Assembly: GCA_937973635.1 (NCBI GenBank) | Contig: CALJJZ010000023.1 | Span: forward strand, 1 to 49,313 | Direction: 5' to 3' | DNA: 49,313 nt | Source: an uncultured Bacillota bacterium | Lineage (GTDB): Bacteria; Bacillota; Dethiobacteria; DTU022; UBA8154 | Shown here: piece by piece, positions 23,394-31,322 of the stretch | How positions within the stretch are numbered: position 1 is the first letter of the stretch | Layout of the letters: the number at the start of each line of letters is the position of its first letter | Position numbers and translations under genes: made by a program | The notes under the pieces: model-generated | What the model was told of the DNA's origin: nothing | Database searches by the model: none | The model's input: only the letters and a program-made list of their open reading frames with translations

Positions 23394-25850
23394 TTAAGGC
23401 TTTACCATGTCAATTATTTTAAAACCAAACTGCCCGTTAACCAGAACCACCTCCCCTTTGGCCACGAGGAGGTCGTTGGCGTAGACGTCAACGGGCTCCC
23501 CCAGGTAACGATCAAGGGCAATAACTTCACCGGGGTAGATGGAAAATATTCTTTTTAAGGGCAGCCGCGTTTTGCCCAGCAGCACATAGATATGGACAGG
23601 GATATCCCGGATCATGTCAATACGGGAATAATCCCGCTCCTGCCAGATCCTGGCCGGGGTTTTTGCTTCAGCTTCCTCCGGCGCCGGGGCCTCAGCGGCA
23701 AGGGCGCGGGTAAACGCCTCCAGATCGGCAAACATCCCCGCCTCGTCTTCGCCCTCTTTCCCTTCCTTCTCTGGGCCGCTGCCTTCTTCGGCCAAAACGC
23801 CCGCGGGGCCGGGCTGTTCCCGAAACTGTTCCAACCCTTCGGCCACCAAATCTTCGAGCAGGCCCGCTTCAGCTTCTCCGCCCTGGCCGGCCATGCCGAC
23901 ACCGGCCAGGAGCTGGCCGGAGATCTCCCGGGCAAAATCCAGGGGTACAAGCTGCAGGAGCTTGCTGTCCAGGAGGTCTTCCACCTCTATGCGAAAGGCA
24001 ATCTGGACTACGGGGGTATGATCCTCCATCTCGGCAAGGTCGAATTTTTCCGTGTGAAGGTTCTTCCTCTCCACAAGGGGAGGAGATATATCGATGAGGC
24101 GGTGGAACATATCGGACATGCTCGTAGCCGTGGCGCCCATCATCTGGTTCATCGCCTCGCTGATCCCCGAGATCTCCAGCTCGCCCAGCTCCGGGGGGCG
24201 TTCCGGCGGCTCCATGCCCAGCATCAGGCCCACAATGGCCAGGGCGTCGTCTTCGCTTAAAATCAGAATATTATGCCCGGCAAGCCCTTCTATATAATTG
24301 ACGGTCACCACCAGGCAGGGGGTGGGATAATTGGCCCGGACCTCGCCCATGGTGGTCAGGGTCACATGGGGCGTGGTAATCTGGACTCTCCTGTTCAATA
24401 TTTTGGAGAGGGCCGTGGCCGAGGAGCCAAGGGAGATATTGCCCACCTCCGCCAGGGCGTCTTTCTGCAGCGCGCTCAGGGTCTCTGTCCCTTCCGCCGG
24501 GGCCCCTGCCTTCTCCGCCGGCCTATCTCCTCCCTCTGCCAAAAGGGCTTCCTGCTCTTTGCGCGGGGTCCGCGCCGCAGCCGCTTCCTTTTCCCCGTCG
24601 ACCAGGCCCTGCAGGAGCTGAGAGGTTATTTTGCGGGCAAAGGAAACGGGCATAATCTGCCAGAACTGGCTCTGTAAAAGATCGCCGATCTCCAGGCTGA
24701 AGGCTACCTGCAGCACAGGCTCAGCGCCGGCCATAACGCCCTCTGCCTGGGTTTGCTGCTGCAGGTTGCTGTATGCTACCCGGGGGGGGGTAATATCCGT
24801 ATCACGGCCCAAAAAGACAGAGAGGGCGGTGGCGGCTGAACCCATCATCTGGTTCATCGCCTCGCTGACTGCGGAAAGCTCCATCTCCCCGATGGGCGCC
24901 GGATTTTCCGGCGGCAGGCCCATCATTAAAGCGGCAATGACCGCCGCGTCGTTCTGGTTGAGGATAAAAATATTCTCCCCTTCCAGCCCCTTGGTATAAT
25001 TTACCCGGGTGATGATGCTTTCCCCCGGAAACTGCTCCCACAGGCGATCCACGGTTTTAAGAAAAAAGCGGGGAGCGGTAATCTGGACACGCTGGTTGAG
25101 CAGGTGCGACAGGGCTGTAGAAGACGAACCAAGGGAAATAGTGCCGACTTCGGCCAGGGTATCCAGCTCCAGGGGAGAAAAGAGCTCCTCCAGTCCGGGC
25201 TCCGGTAAAGCCTCTGCTTCCCCCTGCCCTTCTCCGTCGCCTGCGGCCTCTGCCCCGGGCGGCAGGAGGGGAGCAATGACCTCCCGCATTAAAGTATGGG
25301 GAACCAACTGAAAGAAATCCAGCTCGCCAACTTCTTCCACTTCCAAGAGGTAATGTATGACCACCCAGTTTTCCGCAGCCGCCGGCTGCTCTTCCTCCCC
25401 TATCCCCTCCCCCAGGGCAAGATAAGCAATTTGCGGGGCATCAATGGCGATCTCGCTGCCTAAAAAAGCGGCAAGGGAGGTGGTATATACGCCCATGATC
25501 ATCCCCACCGCTTCGCTCAGGGCGCTGCTTTCCATCTCCGTAAGCTCTTCGGGAGGGCTTGGCGGAGCTTCTTTGCCCAGCAGCAGGGCTGCCAGGGAGG
25601 CTGCGCTTTTACCGGGGAAAAAAAGGCACTGCTCCCCCGCCAACCCTTTTAAAAAAAGGATACGGGCAAAGAGCCCTTTTTCTGCCATCCCGCTTAAACT
25701 TTCCCGCCGTTGTAGCTCTACCTCGGGCGGCCTGGCGCGGATGGCACCCTGAATAAAAACGGCCAGGGCCTGAGGCACCGCGTTGATGGCAGCATTGGCA
25801 ATCTCCAGCATTATTTCTTTTTCCAGAGGTTTCAGGGACAATTCGGCCAT
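23394..25850 (-). CDS. fliY: FliY-type motor switch phosphatase with three tandem CheC modules
   Basis: At 818 residues this is about twice the usual FliY. Modules of CheC type lie at about 8-195, 224-415 and 457-650, and a FliN/SpoA domain at about 745-815 ends the protein. Phosphatase half-sites of the form [DS]-x3-E-x2-N are intact in module 3 (D464/E468/N471 and S561/E565/N568) and in the second half of module 2. Module 2 first half has T for N, module 1 first half has E for D/S, and its second half has G for N. Modules 2 and 3 are very alike, suggesting internal duplication. The N-terminal CheY-P-binding peptide usual in FliY is absent. Acidic linkers join the parts. It probably sits in the C-ring and dephosphorylates CheY-P. 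Confidence 0.9.
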   Translation of the reverse strand: MAELSLKPLEKEIMLEIANAAINAVPQALAVFIQGAIRARPPEVELQRRESLSGMAEKGLFARILFLKGLAGEQCLFFPGKSAASLAALLLGKEAPPSPPEELTEMESSALSEAVGMIMGVYTTSLAAFLGSEIAIDAPQIAYLALGEGIGEEEQPAAAENWVVIHYLLEVEEVGELDFFQLVPHTLMREVIAPLLPPGAEAAGDGEGQGEAEALPEPGLEELFSPLELDTLAEVGTISLGSSSTALSHLLNQRVQITAPRFFLKTVDRLWEQFPGESIITRVNYTKGLEGENIFILNQNDAAVIAALMMGLPPENPAPIGEMELSAVSEAMNQMMGSAATALSVFLGRDTDITPPRVAYSNLQQQTQAEGVMAGAEPVLQVAFSLEIGDLLQSQFWQIMPVSFARKITSQLLQGLVDGEKEAAAARTPRKEQEALLAEGGDRPAEKAGAPAEGTETLSALQKDALAEVGNISLGSSATALSKILNRRVQITTPHVTLTTMGEVRANYPTPCLVVTVNYIEGLAGHNILILSEDDALAIVGLMLGMEPPERPPELGELEISGISEAMNQMMGATATSMSDMFHRLIDISPPLVERKNLHTEKFDLAEMEDHTPVVQIAFRIEVEDLLDSKLLQLVPLDFAREISGQLLAGVGMAGQGGEAEAGLLEDLVAEGLEQFREQPGPAGVLAEEGSGPEKEGKEGEDEAGMFADLEAFTRALAAEAPAPEEAEAKTPARIWQERDYSRIDMIRDIPVHIYVLLGKTRLPLKRIFSIYPGEVIALDRYLGEPVDVYANDLLVAKGEVVLVNGQFGFKIIDMVKP

Positions 25851-25894
25851 GCAGCACCTTTATAAGGAATTAATTACTTTGATTTTTTTTCAAT

Positions 25895-25919
25895 ATTCGC
25901 CAATGTTTATGGAAATCCT
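25895..25919 (-). promoter_or_regulatory. Sigma-H-type promoter in front of fliY-che
   Basis: The minus strand has GC-AGGATTT (AGGATTT 25913-25919), 14 bases ending GGC, then GAAT (25895-25898) followed by AT, a match at every position of RnAGGAwWW-N11-RnnGAATww. It lies about 45 bases before the fliY ATG in the only sizeable gap (168 bp) between fliN and fliY. Confidence 0.55.
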
Positions 25920-26018
25920 GCAAAATCATCCAGGTATTCCTCAACAGAATTTTCTGCAATGTCCAGGACAGAAGTGCCCCCTTGCCTGTCCCGCAGGCTA
26001 CTCCCCTGGCCCTTGTTC

Positions 26019-26417
26019 TTATCTCAGGCGCTTTATCCTCTCCACGGGAGAGAAGATATGGGTGATCTTAATGCCAAAGTTTTCTTCCACAACGATCACT
26101 TCGCCCCGGGCAATAAGTTTCCCGTTAATAAAAACATCCACAGGATCGCTGATGACGCGGTTTAACTCCACCACTTTGCCGGGGCCGATCTCCATTACTT
26201 CTTCCAGGCTTTTTACCACCTCTCCCAGGCGGACAGAAAGCCGCAGCGGAAAATCCAGGATCAGATCCAAGTTACGCATTTTTTCGCCGCTGGGGACAGC
26301 GGCGGCACCGGCAGCAGTTTCCCCGGCGGGCTGCGTTTGTCCTTCCCCGGAAGACGGCGCGCTGCCGGCCCCAAGGAGGGCATCTATCTCCTCCTGGGTC
26401 AGGAAGTTATCAGGCAC
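26019..26417 (-). CDS. fliN: Flagellar motor switch protein FliN
   Basis: The 132-residue protein has an N-terminal FLTQEEIDALLGAG peptide, like the CheY-P-binding peptide of FliM/FliY, a short alanine-rich linker and a C-terminal SpoA domain (about 50-125) with VVELNRVISDPVDVFINGKL. It should form the lower C-ring and bind FliH. The start is a GTG overlapping the fliM stop by 8 bases. It is one of three FliN-type proteins in the window. Confidence 0.9.
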   Translation of the reverse strand: MPDNFLTQEEIDALLGAGSAPSSGEGQTQPAGETAAGAAAVPSGEKMRNLDLILDFPLRLSVRLGEVVKSLEEVMEIGPGKVVELNRVISDPVDVFINGKLIARGEVIVVEENFGIKITHIFSPVERIKRLR

Positions 26418-27405
26418 TCTCTTCCACCTCTTCCTCCAGGTGCCAGCCTTTAATCTGGACCGCTACATTCTGGCCGAAGGCACCGGGTTGAGCTTTAAAC
26501 AACAGCTCGCCCTCCACGAGAATATCCAGGTCTTCCCCCTCCATCCGTTGCAGGGGAATAATATCTCCTTTGGAGAAACTAAGGAAATCGTCCAGGGTTA
26601 CCGTTGTTTTGCCCAAGATGACATTGACGTCCACTTCCACCTGTTCCAGCTGTTTTAGTAAACGCTGCTCGTGCAGGCGCGTCAGGTCCTGGTGAGTCTG
26701 TTTGAACCAGAACTGGGAGGTAAGCTTGGGCATAATCTTCTCCAGGGTGATAAAAGGGAAGCAGAGGTTGAGCATGCCCTGGTTCCCCTTGATTTGCGTG
26801 GTAAAGGTAAGCAGCGCTACCGTTTCAGTAGAGGCAAACATCTGGTTGAACTGGGGGTTTGTCTCCATATTCTCCACGCGCGGCGTTAAGGACGTAATAT
26901 CTTCCCAGACGTAACGCAGGTTGTTTAATAATTTGTCGTTGATCTGGCGCATTACCGTCAGCTCAATATCGGTCAGCTCCCTGGTATCCTTGGGGATCTC
27001 GCCGACGCCGCCAAATACCAGGTCGATGAGGGGAAAGACAAAAGAGGGGTTGGTCTCCAGCATGGCGCTGCCCAGCTCAGGGTGCATATTAAATACCGTC
27101 ACCAGGGTGGGGATGGGCAAGGAAAAAATAAACTCCTCGTAGGTTACCTGGCTGACGGAGACCAGCTGGATCTGCACCGGCACACGCAGGTAAGCAGCAA
27201 GAAAGTTCCCCAGCATCCGCGCATAGTTATCGTGGATAACCTGGAGCGTGCGGATCTGCTCTTTAGAGAATTTACTGGGACGGCGAAAATCATAACTGCT
27301 GTGGTCTTTTTTCTCTTCTTCCTTGGCTACGGCCTTGACGGAGCCGGAACTCAGGGCGCTGATCAGCGAATCGATCTCAGATTGGGACAAAATATCTTTG
27401 GCCAT
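26410..27405 (-). CDS. fliM: Flagellar motor switch protein FliM
   Basis: The 331-residue protein has the N-terminal CheY-P-binding peptide ILSQSEIDSLISAL (about residues 5-18), the CheC-like middle domain (about 50-230) with the FliG-contacting VFGGVGEIPKDTRELTDIE near residue 128, and a C-terminal SpoA domain (about 250-320). It links FliG to FliN/FliY and carries the switching signal. Here it is coupled to fliN and lies downstream of the flhOP genes, not between fliL and fliO as in Bacillus. Confidence 0.96.
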   Translation of the reverse strand: MAKDILSQSEIDSLISALSSGSVKAVAKEEEKKDHSSYDFRRPSKFSKEQIRTLQVIHDNYARMLGNFLAAYLRVPVQIQLVSVSQVTYEEFIFSLPIPTLVTVFNMHPELGSAMLETNPSFVFPLIDLVFGGVGEIPKDTRELTDIELTVMRQINDKLLNNLRYVWEDITSLTPRVENMETNPQFNQMFASTETVALLTFTTQIKGNQGMLNLCFPFITLEKIMPKLTSQFWFKQTHQDLTRLHEQRLLKQLEQVEVDVNVILGKTTVTLDDFLSFSKGDIIPLQRMEGEDLDILVEGELLFKAQPGAFGQNVAVQIKGWHLEEEVEESA

Positions 27406-27526
27406 TTCTTTCCACCTGAACCAGTTTTTCTAGCTGCCTTAATCTTAACATAAAAGCGACCAAGAAAAAAGTAGGGAATAGCCCCACCACCGAGAAAAGG
27501 CAACCTTAGACCATTCCCGCAGACAC

Positions 27527-27554
27527 AAAAGAAAACAGCCGGGCTTTGCCAGCT
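27527..27554 (-). terminator. Candidate terminator after flhP
   Basis: On the minus strand a 6-bp stem AGCTGG/CCGGCT (one G-T pair, 27537-27554) is followed by GTTTTCTTTT. It lies about 25 bases past the flhP stop. The rest of the 171-bp gap before fliM (27406-27526) shows no clear promoter. Confidence 0.55.
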
Positions 27555-27576
27555 TTGGGCGGGCTCGGGCTTTCTA

Positions 27577-28422
27577 TTAAGACTGGAGGTTCAGGGTAAG
27601 GCCAAAGAGCTCGTCTGCCGTAACCATGGCCCTGGAGGTGGCCTGCAGCGCCCGCTGGCCGCGCAGGAGCGTGGTCATTTGCCGCGCCAGGTCCACATTG
27701 GCGCTTTCCAGGTAGCCGGCCCTGATCACACCAAAATCGTCCTCTCCGGGCAGACCCTCCCGGGGAGGGCCGCTGGCGGCAGAGGGTAGCAGCAGGTTGT
27801 CCCCCAAGGCGGTAAGGCTCTGGGGGTTCACAAACTGATAGAGGTAAACCCGGCCCAGCTCCACGGTGGCAGAAAGATCCATCTCCTGCTCCCCTGCAGG
27901 CAGAGCATCATCCCCTGCTTCCAGCGGCAGAAGGGCCGCCTGCACAAGGCCGGAAGGAGTTATGGTCAGGCTGGCAAAGTCGATCCTGCCCTCCTGCGCC
28001 CGTAAAAAGAGGGGCGGGTCGAGGATGGTGCCGTCGGGCATGGTCAGGTTGCCGGCGGCATCAAGGGCAAAATTGGCGCTGCGCGTGTAGGCATGGCTGC
28101 CGTCAGCTCTGATTACCCGGAAGAAGCCTTCACCCAGGACGGCCAGATCCAGGTTCCGGCCCGTATAGGTAAGAGCGCCTTGTTCCCGGGAGGGGACAAT
28201 GCTGGAAACTGCCGTGCCGCGCCCGCCCCGGGGAGGCAGGGGCGGTTCCCCGGCATGGGGCAGGCGCCTTTCCGCCAGTTCCCGGTAAGTCAACTCCCAA
28301 AAGGAGACCTGTTTTTCTTTAAAGGCAACGGTATTGACATTGGCGATATTATGGGCCGTAACGTCAAGGAGCTGCTGAAAAGCGCACAGCCCACTGAAAT
28401 TTTGGGAGATCGCCTTGAGCAT
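27577..28422 (-). CDS. flhP: Flagellar hook-basal body protein, FlhP/FlgG-like
   Basis: The 281-residue axial protein has LLDVTAHNIANVNTVAFKEKQ, the N-terminal coiled-coil signature of rod/hook proteins, a central FlgE/F/G beta domain (LDLAVLGEGFFRVI, YTRSANFALDAAGNL) and the C-terminal GYLESANVDLARQMTTLLRGQRALQATSRAM motif region. It is probably a distal rod component. It lies 15 bp after the flhO-like gene. The pair is preceded by a sigma-D promoter and followed by a terminator, like the separate flhOP unit of Bacillus. Confidence 0.88.
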   Translation of the reverse strand: MLKAISQNFSGLCAFQQLLDVTAHNIANVNTVAFKEKQVSFWELTYRELAERRLPHAGEPPLPPRGGRGTAVSSIVPSREQGALTYTGRNLDLAVLGEGFFRVIRADGSHAYTRSANFALDAAGNLTMPDGTILDPPLFLRAQEGRIDFASLTITPSGLVQAALLPLEAGDDALPAGEQEMDLSATVELGRVYLYQFVNPQSLTALGDNLLLPSAASGPPREGLPGEDDFGVIRAGYLESANVDLARQMTTLLRGQRALQATSRAMVTADELFGLTLNLQS

Positions 28423-28437
28423 CTTTGACCCTCCCCT

Positions 28438-29202
28438 TTACAGGTTTGCCAGCTCGTTGGCAGCGCGGGAGAGGAGCCGGTCATACACTTGGGAGATCTT
28501 TTGCGCCGCCTCATAACTGCGGCGCACCCGCAGCAGCTCCGTCATCTGTCTGCCCAAATCGGTATTGGCTTCTTCAAGGTAACCCTGCAAGATGTTGGGG
28601 TATGCCAGCTGTTCGGGCAGGGCGCCTTCGGCGGCCTCGTAGAGGTTGTAGCCTTCCTTAAAGAGCAAGTCCTGAGGGGCAAAATTAAGTACCAGCAACC
28701 TCTCCACCAGCGCGCCGTTTTGGTCATAGATATTTCCCTGCCGGTCTAGGCGCGGCCGGTCTGTCTGCAAAACCACAGCGCCCCTTTCCCCCTGGACAGG
28801 GAAGCCGCTGCTGTTGACGAGGACACCTTCCCCATTTAAATGAAAATGGCCGTCCCGGGTATAACGGAGGCCTGCCGGGGTTTCCACCACAAAAAAACCG
28901 GGGTCCTGCAGGGCCAGATCCAGCTCCCGGCCCGTTTCCCGCAAAGCGCCGGGACGGTGTAACACCACCGTCTCCTCCACGGCGATATTTTCCGCGGCAA
29001 TACCCACAGGACCGTGGAGCAGGGTCCTGGCGTGGGGAGAAGTTTTTTCCAGACGGTAGAGGTAAATTTCCGGGAAGGCCCTGGCCACCACCTCTGTCCT
29101 CTTATAACCATTGCTATGGATATTGGAAAGGTTATTGCTGATATGTTCCAGGCGCACCTGGTTTACAAGCATGGACCCGGCAGCGTTGTACAATCCGCGC
29201 AT
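28438..29202 (-). CDS. flhO: Flagellar hook-basal body protein, FlhO/FlgF-like
   Basis: The 254-residue axial protein starts MRGLYNAAGSMLVNQVRLEH with ISNNLSNIHSNGYKR, the rod/hook N-terminal motif. The centre has LALQDPGFFVVET and the C-terminus has GYLEEANTDLGRQMTELL. It should be a proximal/distal rod subunit exported by the flagellar type III system. It is the first gene after a consensus sigma-D promoter (29281-29307) and is followed closely by the second rod gene. Confidence 0.88.
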   Translation of the reverse strand: MRGLYNAAGSMLVNQVRLEHISNNLSNIHSNGYKRTEVVARAFPEIYLYRLEKTSPHARTLLHGPVGIAAENIAVEETVVLHRPGALRETGRELDLALQDPGFFVVETPAGLRYTRDGHFHLNGEGVLVNSSGFPVQGERGAVVLQTDRPRLDRQGNIYDQNGALVERLLVLNFAPQDLLFKEGYNLYEAAEGALPEQLAYPNILQGYLEEANTDLGRQMTELLRVRRSYEAAQKISQVYDRLLSRAANELANL

Positions 29203-29280
29203 AGCTGGCTCCTTTCCCTTGAAGGCAATCTCAGGCCCAAGGGCGGGTTAAGGCCTATCTATCCCCTGGCACCTATTTAC

Positions 29281-29307
29281 TTATCGGCAGTTACCTTTCC
29301 TTGTTTA
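29281..29307 (-). promoter_or_regulatory. Sigma-D (sigma-28) promoter of flhO-flhP
   Basis: The minus strand has TAAA (29304-29307), exactly 15 bases, then GCCGATAA (29281-29288), the full consensus of motility sigma-D promoters. It overlaps the last codons of the swrB-like gene and lies about 80 bases before flhO. The gene for sigma-D itself is only about 500 bp upstream. Confidence 0.85.
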
Positions 29308-29767
29308 AGTTTTCCGGCAGATTTAAGCTCTTAGTAGCAGAGACTACCCAGGGCGGTTTGTGGCCCAAGGAAAGGAGCAGCTCCACTTCGCCCCGCCCCA
29401 GCTGGAGCCGGCAGGCAATCTCCTCCGCCGTCAGCCCCTGCCGGGAGAGGTGCAAAACCTGGGCCAAGGAGCCGTTTTTAAGCGGCAGACCGGCCTCTTT
29501 CTGCCCCTGCCTTCCCTCTGCCAAGACTGCTTTAAGTTCCTGCAGCTCTAGATCCATCCTCTGGGTTTTGACCGTCAGGTCTTCCACCCTGTGCAAAAGC
29601 TCATGGAGCATAAGGCGCGTATCCATACGTGCTCTGGCCTGTTTTTCCTGGCGCAGCAAGCGTAAAAAAAAGGGCTCTGCCCCTCCGTGGCGGACCAGCC
29701 ACCCCGTTAAAAGGAGGCCGGCCAGGCAACCAATAACAACTCCCAGCAACAGCATGGCCGTATCCAC
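29291..29767 (-). CDS. SwrB-like membrane protein (DUF6115/DUF2802-like)
   Basis: The 158-residue protein has one N-terminal membrane helix (about 4-24), a basic, probably coiled middle (EKQARARMDTRLMLHELLHR) and a C-terminal helix-turn-helix-like end with LSRQGLTAEEIACRLQLGRG. This shape, and the place directly after the motility sigma factor, match SwrB of Bacillus, which helps FliF/export gate maturation. Sequence similarity to SwrB itself cannot be judged here, so the name is left out. The start is a GTG after GGGGG; an ATG at 29755 is possible. Confidence 0.65.
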   Translation of the reverse strand: MDTAMLLLGVVIGCLAGLLLTGWLVRHGGAEPFFLRLLRQEKQARARMDTRLMLHELLHRVEDLTVKTQRMDLELQELKAVLAEGRQGQKEAGLPLKNGSLAQVLHLSRQGLTAEEIACRLQLGRGEVELLLSLGHKPPWVVSATKSLNLPENLNKER

Positions 29768-29784
29768 TTAAAACAGGCCCCCTT

Positions 29785-30546
29785 TCATTTTTCCATATAG
29801 CCGGCGGCATGCAGAGATTCCCGCAGGCTGCGCAAAGCCCGGGCATGGAGCTGGGAGACGCGGGCCGTGGATACTTTGAGCAAGCTGCCGATCTCCTTGA
29901 GTGTAAGCTCCTCCTTGTAATAAAGGGCCAGGAGGAGCCTCTCCCGCTCCGCCAGGGCATTAAGGGCACGGGTAAGCACCTCCCTGCGTTCGTCCCGCTC
30001 CAGGTTCTCTTCCGGTGTGACGAAGGGTCCGGCGGGGAGCAGTTCTTCTTCCCCCCCCTCGGAAGATGCCGCCGGGGCAAAGAGCAGCGATTCCAGGGAA
30101 ACCAGGGCATAGGAATTGACCTGGCTGTAAACCTGTTCTACCGCCTCCACCGACCATTTTAAGGCGTCAGCCAGCTCGGCCGTAGACGGCTCGCGGCCGA
30201 GCTGGTGGGCAAGCTTCTGCTCCGCCCCCTGCAGCTCCCGCAGCCGCCGGTAAAGGGAACGGGGCGGCCAGCTGAGCCGGCGCAGTTCGTCGAGCATGGC
30301 CCCGCGGATACGCCAGGTAGCAAAGGTTTTAAAACCTGTATCGAAGGCCGGGTTAAAACGCTCCAGGGCTTCCAGCAGACCTATAACCCCGCTGGCCACC
30401 AGGTCTTCTTCTTCAACCTGGGACGGCAGCCCCAGGGAAAGGCGCCCGGCAATCTGCTTTACCAGGGGCAGGTATTCTTCGATTAACGCGTCCCTTGCTT
30501 CTTTTTCCCGCGTCTGCATATATTTTTGCCAGAGATCTTCGCTCAA
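29785..30546 (-). CDS. fliA: RNA polymerase sigma factor for flagellar genes (sigma-28 / SigD)
   Basis: The 253-residue sigma-70-family protein has region 2 (EEDLVASGVIGLLEALERFNP, FKTFATWRIRGAMLDELR), region 3 (LAHQLGREPSTAELADAL) and region 4 with the C-terminal HTH LTLKEIGSLLKVSTARVSQL, in the FliA/SigD/WhiG pattern. It directs late flagellar and chemotaxis genes. The start is a TTG 6 bases after GGGGGTGG. It lies after the PilZ gene. A consensus site for its product is found just downstream, before flhO. No flgM gene is visible in the window. Confidence 0.95.
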   Translation of the reverse strand: MSEDLWQKYMQTREKEARDALIEEYLPLVKQIAGRLSLGLPSQVEEEDLVASGVIGLLEALERFNPAFDTGFKTFATWRIRGAMLDELRRLSWPPRSLYRRLRELQGAEQKLAHQLGREPSTAELADALKWSVEAVEQVYSQVNSYALVSLESLLFAPAASSEGGEEELLPAGPFVTPEENLERDERREVLTRALNALAERERLLLALYYKEELTLKEIGSLLKVSTARVSQLHARALRSLRESLHAAGYMEK

Positions 30547-30559
30547 CTTTTTCCACCCC

Positions 30560-31303
30560 CTAGCGCGCCTTCTCCCGGGACAGGATAAAAATAATATTGA
30601 TCAGCTCGTCCCTGACCTTTTCGCTGATCTCCACAAATTCCAGCCCCAGGCGGTAACGGCGTACCTCTTTGGTGGCCTCAAGATCGAAAACACGCACTAC
30701 CTGGCCCTTCAGTAAGAATTCTTTCCGGCTGTTTTTGCTGTTTAACTGGAAACGCAAAGCCAGGAGGCTGCCTTCCGGTATAAACCTGTTCACCACCAGG
30801 GCAATGCCTCCTCCGCTTATGTCCACGATAATACCGCTGGAAGGCACCGGCAGCTGCTCCAGCAGCTTGGGCAGGAGCTGGCGCAGCAGGTCGGGATCGG
30901 GATCTTCCGCTCCTGCCCCGTCCTTTTCCTCTCCATCTGCCGCGCTTCCCCCTTTGCGCAGGACCCAGTAATCTGCCTCCAAGGAGGCAGCCAGGCGGAA
31001 AAACTGACGGCGCTGGCTGCGCTTAATCTCCTCGGGCCAGGCCAGCACAAAAAGGAGGACGTTGCCGCTGCGCTTGCGGCCGATCACCTCGCTGTTAAAG
31101 CTGTAAAGGGCATCTCCCACGGTAACGCGCATATTGTAATCATTCTTTTCCCGCATGATCAGCTGACTTTTACCCTTCATGGGGACGCCTATGGCAAAGG
31201 CGGTATCATCCACTTCCTGGATCAGGCTCTTGTAATAAACCTTGCTCTCTTCGTCATAGACCTCGATGAGCATATTTTCTTTGAAAATTTTATCTACAAC
31301 CAT
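30560..31303 (-). CDS. PilZ-domain flagellar brake protein, YcgR-like
   Basis: The 247-residue protein has an N-terminal YcgR-type beta domain (about 1-95) and a C-terminal PilZ domain with RRQFFRL near residue 100 and DISGGGIALVV near residue 160. These are the RxxxR and [DN]xSxxG residues that bind cyclic di-GMP. An acidic loop around residues 120-140 is inserted between them. It probably slows the motor when c-di-GMP is high, as YcgR/YpfA do. It lies between flhG and fliA, so the brake is made with the motor. Confidence 0.88.
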   Translation of the reverse strand: MVVDKIFKENMLIEVYDEESKVYYKSLIQEVDDTAFAIGVPMKGKSQLIMREKNDYNMRVTVGDALYSFNSEVIGRKRSGNVLLFVLAWPEEIKRSQRRQFFRLAASLEADYWVLRKGGSAADGEEKDGAGAEDPDPDLLRQLLPKLLEQLPVPSSGIIVDISGGGIALVVNRFIPEGSLLALRFQLNSKNSRKEFLLKGQVVRVFDLEATKEVRRYRLGLEFVEISEKVRDELINIIFILSREKAR

Positions 31304-31322
31304 CCTCTGTCTCCCTGCTGAA

